From Rheinheimera riviphila (GTDB lineage Bacteria > Pseudomonadota > Gammaproteobacteria > Enterobacterales > Alteromonadaceae), in NCBI RefSeq assembly GCF_004005945.1, contig NZ_SACS01000014.1:62001-126000 (forward strand): 64,000 bases of DNA, given 5' to 3'. Within the stretch, counting starts at the first letter, position 1; every line of letters starts with the position of its first letter. The notes under the pieces were generated by a model. That model worked only from the letters and a program-made list of their open reading frames with translations. It did no database searches and had not been told where the DNA came from. Position numbers and translations under genes: made by a program. Positions 23,887 through 32,367 of this stretch are shown here, piece by piece.

Positions 23887-25782
23887 GTGCGATATTCATT
23901 ATTAGCGTTAAGTCTGGCCACCGTGCTGGCGGGTTGTCAGCCTGCTTCAACACCTGAAGCGGCTGTGCTGGCTGCTGCCCCGGAAACAGCAGTTGCTCCG
24001 GTAACCGTTGCAGCTGAGTCGGAATCAGCAAAGTTAAATCAATGGTTTGAAGCTAAATATGAAGAGCAATTGCAGATGAGTCCGCTGCAACTGACAGCGC
24101 AAGGGCGCAAAGACCAATACGATCAGATTGATGATGTGACCGCTGAAGCGGAAGCAAAACAACTGGCCTGGCTGGCAGCGACAGTTGAGCAGCTAAAAAG
24201 CCAGTTTGATTACAGCAAACTCGATGTTGAAGCCAAAACTTCATACGATTTATGGATTTATCAATATCAGCGTAGTGTGGAAGCTGCGAAATTCCGTGAT
24301 CACAATTATTGGTTTAATCAAATGCGCGGCATGCATTCGATGTTGCCACAGATGCTAATGAATTTTCATAAAGTTGATGAAGTTGCTGATTTAGAAGCCT
24401 ATATCAAACGGATTGGTGGTATTGCCAAAGCCATTGCTGATTTACAGCAACGCGCAGCAAAATCAGCCGAACTAGGCGTGCGGCCTCCGCGTTTTGCTTA
24501 TGAAGGCGTGATTGTGCAGCTGAATAATTTGCTGAGCGGTCAGCCTTTTACTACTGAAGGCAAAGCAGGGGCAGACGAAAAAGAAGCGCCGCTGTGGACT
24601 GACGTCAACAAAAAAATCGATGCGCTGATCAAGGCTGATAAGCTGACCGACGCGCAGGCGACCCAATTACGCAATGACGCTAAAACTGCTTTAACCAGCC
24701 AGTTCCAGCCCGCTTATGCCGCACTTCGGGATTTTTTACAGGCTGAGCTCGCTTTTACCAGTGCACAAGCGCAGGGCGCCTCAGCCCTGCCAAACGGCGT
24801 TGAGTTTTACAATTTACGCTTAAAACAGTCGACAACCACCGCGCTAACTGCCGATGAAATTCATCAGATTGGCTTGGATGAAGTCGCCCGGTTGACCCAG
24901 GAAATGATTGCGATCAAAGATAAAGTCGGGTTTAAAGGCGACTTAGCGGCGTTTTTCCAATTTATTAAAACCGATCCGCAGTTTTTCTACCCGGATACCG
25001 ATGAAGGTCGTCAGGCCTATATCACGGACTCAGAAGCGTATTTAGCGGTAATTGCCGACAAACTCCCGCAGTATTTTGGCATTTTGCCCAAATCAAAACT
25101 GGTGGTGAAACGGGTCGAAGCGTTTCGTGAACAGCCAGGTGCGGCGCAGCATTATTCGTCTGGGACTGCCGATGGTTCGCGCCCAGGTGTTTATTACGCG
25201 CATTTGTCTGATATGAAAGCCATGCCAAAAAATGAAATGGAAGCCATTGCTTATCATGAAGGCAGCCCTGGTCATCATATGCAAATTTCGATTGCGCAGG
25301 AGCTGACCGCCGTACCTAAATTCAGAACTCAGGCGCGTTTTACCGCTTATTCTGAAGGTTGGGGTTTGTATTCGGAAATTCTGGCCAAAGAAATGGGCGG
25401 TTATCAAAGCCCGTACAGTGATTTTGGCCGGCTGATCACCGAAATGTGGCGCGCGGTGCGTTTGGTGGTCGACACCGGTATGCACGCTAAAGGTTGGACT
25501 GAACAACAAGCCATTGATTATTTTCTGGAAAAAACACCTGTTGCTAAAACTGCAGTGATTTCCGAAGTGCGCCGTTATTTGGTAACTCCGGGTCAGGCCA
25601 CGTCTTATAAAATTGGCATGCTGAAAATTCTGGAAATCCGCGCCAAAGCGCGTGAGCAACTTGGTGACAAGTTTGATATCCGTGGTTTCCATGACACGGT
25701 GTTAAATGGCGGTGCGTTGCCATTGGAATTGCTGGAAAAACGGGTGCAACAGTGGGTTGATACCGTCAAAAGCGCAAGCTAA
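23887..25782 (+). CDS. DUF885 family lipoprotein (putative metallopeptidase)
   Basis: This 631-residue protein starts with a lipoprotein signal peptide (LLALSLATVLAGC). The DUF885 domain fills the rest, with the HEGSPGHHMQ zinc motif at residue 457 and the downstream acidic ARFTAYSEGWGLYSE. The family resembles M2/M3-type gluzincins and is thought to cleave peptides; biochemical proof is scarce. The frame is open from 23827 with an ATG, but that would put an unlikely stretch before the signal peptide. The GTG at 23887, with AAAAGGA about 9 nt upstream, gives a normal lipoprotein, so I prefer it. Confidence 0.85.
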   Translation: MRYSLLALSLATVLAGCQPASTPEAAVLAAAPETAVAPVTVAAESESAKLNQWFEAKYEEQLQMSPLQLTAQGRKDQYDQIDDVTAEAEAKQLAWLAATVEQLKSQFDYSKLDVEAKTSYDLWIYQYQRSVEAAKFRDHNYWFNQMRGMHSMLPQMLMNFHKVDEVADLEAYIKRIGGIAKAIADLQQRAAKSAELGVRPPRFAYEGVIVQLNNLLSGQPFTTEGKAGADEKEAPLWTDVNKKIDALIKADKLTDAQATQLRNDAKTALTSQFQPAYAALRDFLQAELAFTSAQAQGASALPNGVEFYNLRLKQSTTTALTADEIHQIGLDEVARLTQEMIAIKDKVGFKGDLAAFFQFIKTDPQFFYPDTDEGRQAYITDSEAYLAVIADKLPQYFGILPKSKLVVKRVEAFREQPGAAQHYSSGTADGSRPGVYYAHLSDMKAMPKNEMEAIAYHEGSPGHHMQISIAQELTAVPKFRTQARFTAYSEGWGLYSEILAKEMGGYQSPYSDFGRLITEMWRAVRLVVDTGMHAKGWTEQQAIDYFLEKTPVAKTAVISEVRRYLVTPGQATSYKIGMLKILEIRAKAREQLGDKFDIRGFHDTVLNGGALPLELLEKRVQQWVDTVKSAS

Positions 25783-25910
25783 AGTTGAGGCAGGACACCA
25801 GTTCTGATTAACCACAAAAACGAAGTTAAAAGCTGCAGTTGTATCGCAATTGTGGCTTTTTGTTTTCTGGGCTGATGTGATGAACATAACGATAAAGCGG
25901 AGAAAACCCG

Positions 25911-26333
25911 ATGCAATTATCTGTTTATGCGTTGTTTGACGGCCAGTGTCACAGCGCGATGAGCTTTTACCAGCAAGTGTTTGGTGGTGAGCTGAGTCTT
26001 ATCAAAGTGAAAGATTCACCAATGCAACCGATGTTTCCGGAAGCATTGCAGGAGCAGGTGCTCAATGCCAGATTGACTTCAGCCGAAGTGGATATCTCAG
26101 CGTCAGATTGGTTACATCCGACTGAACAACCAACACCGGGCAACATGTTGTGCCTGTATTTGCGAGGTGGCAGTGTCAGCCGGACCCGTGAGGTTTTTGC
26201 TTTGCTGTCAGCACAGGCCACAGTAACCGATCCGTTAACAGAGCAGCCTTTTGGTCTGTATGGCGCACTCAACGACAACTTTGGTGTGCGCTGGATGTTT
26301 CATGCCAGTGTGGTATATACCCAAAATCATTGA
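25911..26333 (+). CDS. VOC family protein (PhnB-like), 3' end in ERIC
   Basis: This 140-residue VOC/PhnB-like protein (SVYALFDGQCHSAMSFYQQVFGG...FGLYGALNDNFGVRWMFH) resembles the gene at 100 in layout. The last six codons and the stop (VVYTQNH) come from an ERIC element that starts at 26314, so the original 3' end may have been replaced. The core domain is complete to the usual RWMF end, so function is probably kept. AAAGCGGAG precedes the ATG at 25911. Ligand unknown. Confidence 0.83.
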   Translation: MQLSVYALFDGQCHSAMSFYQQVFGGELSLIKVKDSPMQPMFPEALQEQVLNARLTSAEVDISASDWLHPTEQPTPGNMLCLYLRGGSVSRTREVFALLSAQATVTDPLTEQPFGLYGALNDNFGVRWMFHASVVYTQNH

Positions 26334-26443
26334 AGATTCGGGTAGGCGACAAGTGAGTGAGACCCCAGGAGCATAGTTGTCCTATGTGACTGGGGCGAGC
26401 GAGCGAAGGCAACAACCCCGCATCTTCAAGGATGACGGGTATA
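26314..26443 (-). repeat. ERIC element, full copy 2
   Basis: This 130-bp ERIC-type palindrome has the same orientation as copy 1, with about ten differences from it. Its left end forms the last codons and stop of the VOC gene. Confidence 0.85.
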
Positions 26444-26594
26444 GGGATGGCGGACAGCAGTGCTGAATACATTTTATAAATACCAACAAACTCAATGCAC
26501 TCGCCATTGTGCTAATGGTAAATTGTTACCTTCTGACGGTGCGAAGCAATAGTTCTACTGCTCTGCCATCGCTGTAACTTTGAAGGAACATAAG

Positions 26595-26954
26595 GTGGAA
26601 AAACACCCACACACTGAATTTTTGTTTTCATACGGCACCTTGCAACAACTGCAGGTACAGCTGGATACTTTTGGCCGGGCGCTTAGCGGCAAAGCGGATG
26701 CATTGGTCGGCTATCAGCTGGCGCAAGTGCGGATCACTGATCCAGCCGTTCTGGCGAGCAGCGGTCAGGAATATCACCCGATTTTGCGCTACAGCGGCGA
26801 GCCATCCGATCAGGTCACAGGCACAGTGTTTGTGTTGAGCGCGGCCGAACTTGCCGCAGCGGATAGCTATGAAGTTGATGATTATCAACGGGTTGCTGTT
26901 ACTTTGTTGTCTGGCCAAGCCGCCTGGGTTTATGTTGCAGCCGGGAAAAATTAA
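26595..26954 (+). CDS. Gamma-glutamylcyclotransferase / AIG2-like protein
   Basis: This 119-residue protein has the GGCT fold signature FLFSYGTLQQLQVQLDTFGR, the substrate-loop FSYGTL, and the late acidic AADSYEVDDYQRVAVTLLSG. Family members cyclise gamma-glutamyl peptides or amines to 5-oxoproline; the exact substrate here is open. The start is a GTG at 26595, 6 nt after AAGGAA; the TTG at 26580 would put the ribosome site inside the gene. A cupin gene follows 49 bp later. Confidence 0.82.
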   Translation: MEKHPHTEFLFSYGTLQQLQVQLDTFGRALSGKADALVGYQLAQVRITDPAVLASSGQEYHPILRYSGEPSDQVTGTVFVLSAAELAAADSYEVDDYQRVAVTLLSGQAAWVYVAAGKN

Positions 26955-27003
26955 CACCACCCGGCTTTAGCAACTGTGACATAAGTAAAAGTGTGGGGTG
27001 TTG

Positions 27004-27411
27004 ATGCAAGTTTCTCAAATCACAGAGCATTATTTACAGCTTTCGGCTGAAGGTCAGTTTGGCGCTTTGCTCCCGGCGGGCACATTCTGGCAAGAACTTG
27101 CGTCGGGCCAACATCCGCAATTAGAACAAGGTTTGTTATGCTCGGCTTTTAGTTTTGATGCGCCATGGCCAACTTGGGAACGTCATCCGGCCGGAGCTGA
27201 ACTGGTGTTATTACTCAAAGGCGCAGCCACGTTGATCCTGGAACAAGATGGCGTCGAATCGCAACAATTGTTGCAACAAACCGGAGATTTTGTGTTGGTA
27301 CCGGCGGGGGTCTGGCATACTGCAGACCCGATTTTAGAGCACAACGACCTTTGTACGTTGTTATTTTTTACCCCTGGCGCCGGAACTGAACACAAAGCAC
27401 GGTCGCTGTAG
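27004..27411 (+). CDS. Cupin domain protein
   Basis: This 135-residue small cupin has ERHPAGAELVLLLKGAATLIL as the first cupin motif and GDFVLVPAGVWHTADP as the second, with metal-type residues His and Glu present. Its role is not known; single-domain cupins can be sugar isomerases, dioxygenases or sensors. The ATG at 27004 is used; an upstream GTG/TTG is possible. The next gene begins 26 bp after the stop, so the two are probably cotranscribed. Confidence 0.78.
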   Translation: MQVSQITEHYLQLSAEGQFGALLPAGTFWQELASGQHPQLEQGLLCSAFSFDAPWPTWERHPAGAELVLLLKGAATLILEQDGVESQQLLQQTGDFVLVPAGVWHTADPILEHNDLCTLLFFTPGAGTEHKARSL

Positions 27412-27436
27412 GTATTTGATTTACAGGAATAACCCG

Positions 27437-27673
27437 ATGAATTTACCTTCGTATATCTCGATTCAAGCCGTTGTCATGCTGATCCTGTTTGGTACCAGCG
27501 TCAGTTATTTGTTGGGGCGGCGTAAAACCAAGCGGCCTTTTTTAATGGCGCTGGTCGGTGGTGTGCTGGCAGTGATGCCGCCGTTATTTGTCATTTATCT
27601 GGTACTGTTTCTGCTGAAAAAAGATCTGCCATCTGCAGCTGCTGCGGCTAATATCGACGAACCAAAACCCTAG
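27437..27673 (+). CDS. Small membrane protein
   Basis: This 78-residue protein has two hydrophobic segments (IQAVVMLILFGTSVSYLLG and FLMALVGGVLAVMPPLFVIYLVLFLL) with a basic RRKTKR loop between them, so it is probably a two-pass inner-membrane protein. I do not recognise the family. CAGGAAT precedes the ATG at 27437. It probably shares a transcript with the cupin gene. Confidence 0.65.
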   Translation: MNLPSYISIQAVVMLILFGTSVSYLLGRRKTKRPFLMALVGGVLAVMPPLFVIYLVLFLLKKDLPSAAAAANIDEPKP

Positions 27674-27674
27674 C

Positions 27675-27708
27675 TATACCCGCATCTTCAAGGATGATAG
27701 GTATATAC
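27675..27708. repeat. Joined-ends ERIC remnant
   Basis: Only the outer ERIC sequences remain: TATACCCGCATCTTCAAGG followed by ATGATAGGTATATAC. The core is deleted. It sits 1 bp after the stop of the small membrane protein and may act as a terminator hairpin. Confidence 0.65.
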
Positions 27709-27853
27709 GCAAAACTTGCTTAAATTGAACAGTAGTGCGGACTGACCGGGTTCGCCGTCATGCAAAGCAATATCAAATCACCATTCGGCGTACTGCCGCT
27801 GCCGCGGCGAGTAGCGCCATACAGTAAGTATCTGATTATATTTGGAAAAGTAG

Positions 27854-27881
27854 GGCGGACTCAGCCTTAGGCTAGTCCGCC
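27854..27881 (-). terminator. Hairpin after the TonB receptor gene; dispersed palindrome
   Basis: The stem pairs GGCGGACT with AGTCCGCC and AGCC with GGCT around a TTA loop. On the minus strand it is followed by CTACTTTTCC, so it can terminate the receptor transcript. Nearly the same palindrome occurs at 37242-37274. Confidence 0.7.
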
Positions 27882-27901
27882 ACTATTGGATCTCAGTTTA
27901 A

Positions 27902-30877
27902 TCAGAACTGATAACGCACTACCAATGACATGGTGCGGTTTTTCTGCAGTCGGCTGGCGACGCCCCAATCCGGATTGGCGGCGAAACTGCCATTGGTGTT
28001 GGTGATCTGTGCAATTTCGTTCACCCGTAGCGGTGTGTCGAAGTTAAACAGGTTGTAGATGGTGCCTTTGACGGTCAAATCACCACCGGCGACGCTGGTC
28101 AGGTACGTCAGCGACAAATCGACTTCGTATAACCAGTCCAGATTACCGGCCGAACCGCGAGGTGCTGGTTTACCATCCCAATCATAGAATGACGCTTGGT
28201 CATACCATTGGCTGGCACACCAATCGGCCCACAAGCTTGGTGCTTTACAGGTATCGACGCCGGTTGGGTGGATACTGAAACGGTTCAGTGGCTGGCCAGA
28301 GGTGGCACGGGTCACCAAACCAAGTTTCCAGTCGTCGTTCAAATCGTAAATACCACTGAGTTTTAACACGTGGCGACGATCGTTTGGCAGATTACCGGCA
28401 CCGTGATCCATCAAATCGGCATAATCGTAAGACGTGGTCCAGCCCGGATCGGCCTGGCCATTATCGGTACGTACCAAACCTTCGGTCATGCCCCAGCTGT
28501 GTGACCAAACGTAAGATCCAAATATCTGCAAATCTTCGGTTGGGCGGCCTTCCAGAGTAAATTCCCATGCCAGATAACGGCGTTTTGGATCCGGTAACGC
28601 CAGATCGGCAGCGCTTAACTGCACATGCTCTTTTTTGCCATCCAAATCAAAATCGTAGAAAAAGTTAACGTCTTTGCCTGGGTTAATCAGGGTGTAGAAG
28701 TAACTTTCATTGACCTTGTTCTGCACTTTGTTCGTTGCGAGCCACTGTGCCACCACCGGGCCTAAGTCCGAGTCTTCAATCGATTGTTTTAAATCACGAT
28801 AGACAAAACGCACACCACCTTTGAGTTGGTCACCAAGTTCCTGCTCGTAACCTAAAGTCCATTCGTCTGAGTACATTGGGCCTAAGTTATCAGAGGCAAT
28901 CCGTTCCACATCGACGGCGCCACTTTGCACTGTGTTAGTCGCAACCAAAGCGCCAATATCCGGCGAGCCGTCAGGTTTAAGTACCGGACTGCCATTGGCG
29001 GCCAGTTGGCCTGGCTTGTAATAAAAATGCAGATCTTTTTGACCACTGGCTTGTTTGATGTTCATGTTGGCGGCAATTGGCTGGAAATAACGGCCAACAG
29101 TGGCAAACACTTTTTTGTCACCATTGCCGGTAGGATCCCAAATCAGCTGTAAGCGAGGTGCCAGCTGGCTTTTGAGCTCAGCATAGGTTTCGCCGGTGGT
29201 CGCGGTATTTTCAAAATTGCTGTAACGAATGCCGGCATTCAGTACCAACGAGTCGGTCATTTGCCAGCTGTCTTGCAAATAAACAGCTTCTGAATTTACT
29301 TCTGTCTCGCCGCCGGTATCGCGTTGCCGTTGGCGAATATAGGTACCGCCTGGCAGATTAATCCGCGGGATGGCGGTATAAGTCCGGTATTCCCACCAAC
29401 CACGGGCCGAGTCCACCCCATTTTGATATTCCAGGTAATCGACGCTCAGTTTTTCGCTGTCGACCCCAAATTGCAGGGTGTGAGAGTCCAGCTGCCAGGT
29501 TAAATCAACACGCGCCTGATCCCGCTGATAGGTCTCGCTGATCAGGTTGCTGGTGGTCCAGTCGCCGATGCGCTGGCCGTTCAGATTGACGTGATCCCAG
29601 ACGCCAGGTAAGGCATTGGTTGGTACTGTATCACGTTGGTCTTCTACCCGGCCGATGGTCGCGGAAACCGATAAATCATCGGTTAAAAAGCCCTGATAGC
29701 GTGCTGAATACATATTGCCGCCGGCCGTGCCTAAAGTGGTGCCGGTATGGTCGCCAGTGCCTTTTTCAGAGTTCCATTTGTAGCTCTGCCAACTTTCTTC
29801 AGCACTATTATCCAAAGCGGTTACTGTAAGCGTGTGATCTTCGGTGATATACCAATCCAGATTGACGAACCAGCGGTCTTCTTTTTTCTCATACTCAGTA
29901 AAAGCCGTAGCAGCTGAGTTGGCATACTCAGAGTTGTACCGTCTTGGATTGAGCAGCGCATAGAAAAACGCCTTATCTTCTAAAATCGGGCCGCTGAGCC
30001 AGACGTTGGCTTCACGGAAGTTTTCGTCAGCATCCTGATTGTTGATCGACAGGCTGCCATTGGGGTTGTAAACGCTATTTTGGCTGCTGTAAAACGCCGA
30101 TGGATCCAGCCGCACTTCACCGCCATAACGGAATTCATTGGTGCCCGATTGCGACACTGCGTTGACCACACCCCCGATAAAACGGTCATATTCAGCGGAA
30201 ATACCGCCGGTTTTAACCTGGGTCTGAGCGATTGCTTCCCACGGCAAATTGATCGAACCGATACCGGTGCGCAGCGCACTGATATTCATGCCGTTTAAGA
30301 AATAGCCGTTTTCAGCGGCAGAAGCGCCACCAAAGCTGGACGCATCAAACTGCGCGCTTCTGGCGACGCCAGGGGTCAATAAAGCGACGTTTTCAAAACC
30401 GGTATTCACCGGCATTAAATCCAGCGTGTCAGCATCAAAAGTTAAGCCTGCGGTGGAATCGCCGGTATCGATTTGCCGCATTGCTGCCGCAGTTACGCCA
30501 ATCCGTTCGATATCGCCGCTGTCCGGCAATACCGGGGTAAACACCTGCGACTGACCGAGGCTGATTTGCAGCTGCTGTAATTCTACTGGCGCTTGTCCGT
30601 TGCGACTGGCCAGCACCTGATAGCGGCCAACCGGTAAACCACGCAACACGTATTCACCTTTGCTGTTGGTTTGCACCGAACGGCTAAAGCCTTGTTCCAG
30701 ATGTTTGACGGTGATGGTGACGTTGGAAAGTTGTTGGCCGCTGGTGGAGCTGACCACACCGCGCAGCAGGCCTGAAGTATTGTCTTGTGCCAATACCGGC
30801 GCTGAGTGCAGCGCAACGGTCAGCGCAGTTGCCAGTAGGGACAAACGTAAGCTGTTGATTTGGTGACTGTGTTTCAC
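27902..30877 (-). CDS. TonB-dependent receptor, Oar-like
   Basis: This 991-residue protein has a signal peptide (LSLLATALTVALHSAPVLA). Next comes a carboxypeptidase-regulatory-like beta-sandwich (LLRGVVSSTSGQQLSNVTITV...VLRGLPVGRYQVLAS, residues ~35-110), then a plug and barrel of the Oar type (YFLNGMNISALRTGIGSINLPWEAIAQTQVKTGGISAEYDR). The barrel ends SLVVRYQF. Oar-like receptors are linked to uptake or export of proteins or peptides, which fits the many secreted peptidases nearby; the ligand is unknown. The start is a GTG at 30877 with AAGGAA about 8 nt upstream. ATTGTAT direct repeats lie just upstream of the gene. Confidence 0.9.
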   Translation of the reverse strand: MKHSHQINSLRLSLLATALTVALHSAPVLAQDNTSGLLRGVVSSTSGQQLSNVTITVKHLEQGFSRSVQTNSKGEYVLRGLPVGRYQVLASRNGQAPVELQQLQISLGQSQVFTPVLPDSGDIERIGVTAAAMRQIDTGDSTAGLTFDADTLDLMPVNTGFENVALLTPGVARSAQFDASSFGGASAAENGYFLNGMNISALRTGIGSINLPWEAIAQTQVKTGGISAEYDRFIGGVVNAVSQSGTNEFRYGGEVRLDPSAFYSSQNSVYNPNGSLSINNQDADENFREANVWLSGPILEDKAFFYALLNPRRYNSEYANSAATAFTEYEKKEDRWFVNLDWYITEDHTLTVTALDNSAEESWQSYKWNSEKGTGDHTGTTLGTAGGNMYSARYQGFLTDDLSVSATIGRVEDQRDTVPTNALPGVWDHVNLNGQRIGDWTTSNLISETYQRDQARVDLTWQLDSHTLQFGVDSEKLSVDYLEYQNGVDSARGWWEYRTYTAIPRINLPGGTYIRQRQRDTGGETEVNSEAVYLQDSWQMTDSLVLNAGIRYSNFENTATTGETYAELKSQLAPRLQLIWDPTGNGDKKVFATVGRYFQPIAANMNIKQASGQKDLHFYYKPGQLAANGSPVLKPDGSPDIGALVATNTVQSGAVDVERIASDNLGPMYSDEWTLGYEQELGDQLKGGVRFVYRDLKQSIEDSDLGPVVAQWLATNKVQNKVNESYFYTLINPGKDVNFFYDFDLDGKKEHVQLSAADLALPDPKRRYLAWEFTLEGRPTEDLQIFGSYVWSHSWGMTEGLVRTDNGQADPGWTTSYDYADLMDHGAGNLPNDRRHVLKLSGIYDLNDDWKLGLVTRATSGQPLNRFSIHPTGVDTCKAPSLWADWCASQWYDQASFYDWDGKPAPRGSAGNLDWLYEVDLSLTYLTSVAGGDLTVKGTIYNLFNFDTPLRVNEIAQITNTNGSFAANPDWGVASRLQKNRTMSLVVRYQF

Positions 30878-31253
30878 TCTACATTCCTTATTATATTGTA
30901 TGTAATATATTGTATACCATTTAAGGTGGAGACCATCCTAGATTAAAAATTCAGCAGTTGTAAAGGGGCAATTTTCGAAATGGGGAGCAGGAATGAGTCT
31001 GAGGATTGGCTGGGGCTGGTGTTGAACTGGCTGCCTGGGCTGCAGTTTGTTGTTGAGTTTTAGGTTAAATCAAATTTAATCAATGACATATCGCATTGAT
31101 TGTCACTATCGTATTCACCGGAAACTGCAACGATAGCAGCGAAATCATGCTGGTCAGATGAGGTTGTGATCCGGCGAGTCAGCGCAGCGCTTTTGCTGAA
31201 AAGCGACTGTGCTGACTGCCTGTGGCGTGAATGGAGGGAAAGTCGGTGGCCAG
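30878..31253. other. Intergenic region upstream of the Oar-like receptor
   Basis: These 376 bp hold no supported gene. ATTGTAT occurs twice with a 14-bp spacing (30895-30901 and 30909-30915), within 40 bp of the receptor start. A 7-bp inverted repeat (ATCAATG at 31079-31085, CATTGAT at 31094-31100) is a second operator-like candidate. Confidence 0.45.
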
Positions 31254-32126
31254 TTAAAACGGGCAGGCCGGATATTGTTGCAGGCTGGCTGAAGCTTGCT
31301 GGGCTAAACGTTGTTGTACCGACGCCGGTAGCCCAAGATCAGCGATGTATGGCAATTGATCGGCCGGATTACCGGTAATCACCTGATAAAACAGCATCGC
31401 AGTGAGCACCGAACCTGCCTGATTCGCATGGTTTCCGTCATTCATATGCAGCGGAATATCGACCCACTGCGCCAGGCTGCTTTCCCAGGCTTGTGGCACC
31501 GGAGCCAGACAAGCGGCTTCGCGCTGCATTATGCTCTGATGTAACTGATACACTCTGGCTCCTTCGGTTTTATGACCGCTGGTCGCATGCTCGGGGAACA
31601 GGATCGGAGTAGCCTGCTGTGATTTTGCCAATGCGACCCAATACAACGCGGCATCGATGGGATAATAATAAAGTCCGCTGGTCGAGTATTTCTGACCTTG
31701 CAGGATCACATGGCTCCAGCTTTGTTGCGTCAACAACGGCAACGTGACTTTGTCGTTGAGCCGTTCGTCCAGATAACCGGCACCACCAGCCGTCTGCGTA
31801 TGTACTCTGGCTTGCGGCCGGCCGGTTTGCAGCAGATGTTTTAACAGTCCGGCTAAATTATTGTAAGCCACATGACTATTGCCCAGCAGCACGACCCGGA
31901 ATTCACTGACGGTGCGATTGTCTGGCACAGCAAGATTTGCCGGTGGCATTGACGGCGGTGGCGGAGCAGGCGGCGGATTTTGCGGTACGGTTTGCACTGG
32001 CGGCGGATTAACGGCTATATCGGCATTGTCTGAGCCGCCACAGCCGTTTAAAGCAATGCCGAATAACCATATAAAAAGTGTGGCCAGCCGCTGGTTGCGG
32101 CCTGTCGTGCTCGATTGGTGGTGCAT
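31254..32126 (-). CDS. SGNH-hydrolase-like lipoprotein
   Basis: This 290-residue lipoprotein has a signal peptide with lipobox LNGC, then a proline-rich linker (PPPVQTVPQNPPPAPPPP). The folded domain has the SGNH-type elements VVLLGNSHVAYNN as block I and a late DGNHANQAGSVLTAML as block V, including the Asp-x-x-His pair. The block I residue is GNSH rather than GDSL, which is seen in some acetyl-ester hydrolase branches. It may deacylate envelope or diet polysaccharides; this is inference. The frame runs to 32162, but the ATG at 32126 gives the normal signal peptide. Confidence 0.72.
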   Translation of the reverse strand: MHHQSSTTGRNQRLATLFIWLFGIALNGCGGSDNADIAVNPPPVQTVPQNPPPAPPPPSMPPANLAVPDNRTVSEFRVVLLGNSHVAYNNLAGLLKHLLQTGRPQARVHTQTAGGAGYLDERLNDKVTLPLLTQQSWSHVILQGQKYSTSGLYYYPIDAALYWVALAKSQQATPILFPEHATSGHKTEGARVYQLHQSIMQREAACLAPVPQAWESSLAQWVDIPLHMNDGNHANQAGSVLTAMLFYQVITGNPADQLPYIADLGLPASVQQRLAQQASASLQQYPACPF

Positions 32127-32367
32127 AGTGGAAATACCCGTTATGCGGAAAATTGATACCATTGAGCCTAACCACAGCGATAATCGACGACCAGTAACAG
32201 TGACTGATGAATAAACGACATTTAACTTACCAAAAGCTTATTGGACCTTTTCTGCCTGCTGCGTGCCGTTAAATCAGGGTTATTGGTCGCGACAAAATTG
32301 TGTTGTTGCCATCAGCGCTGTAGCTTGTTTAGCATGCTAAAAATAAGAAATCACTGAAGGGCTTTTG

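Noticed and set aside
31100-31378. 92-codon plus-strand frame near the SGNH-like gene
   Set aside because: It overlaps the SGNH gene antisense, and the peptide has no recognisable domain or ribosome site.
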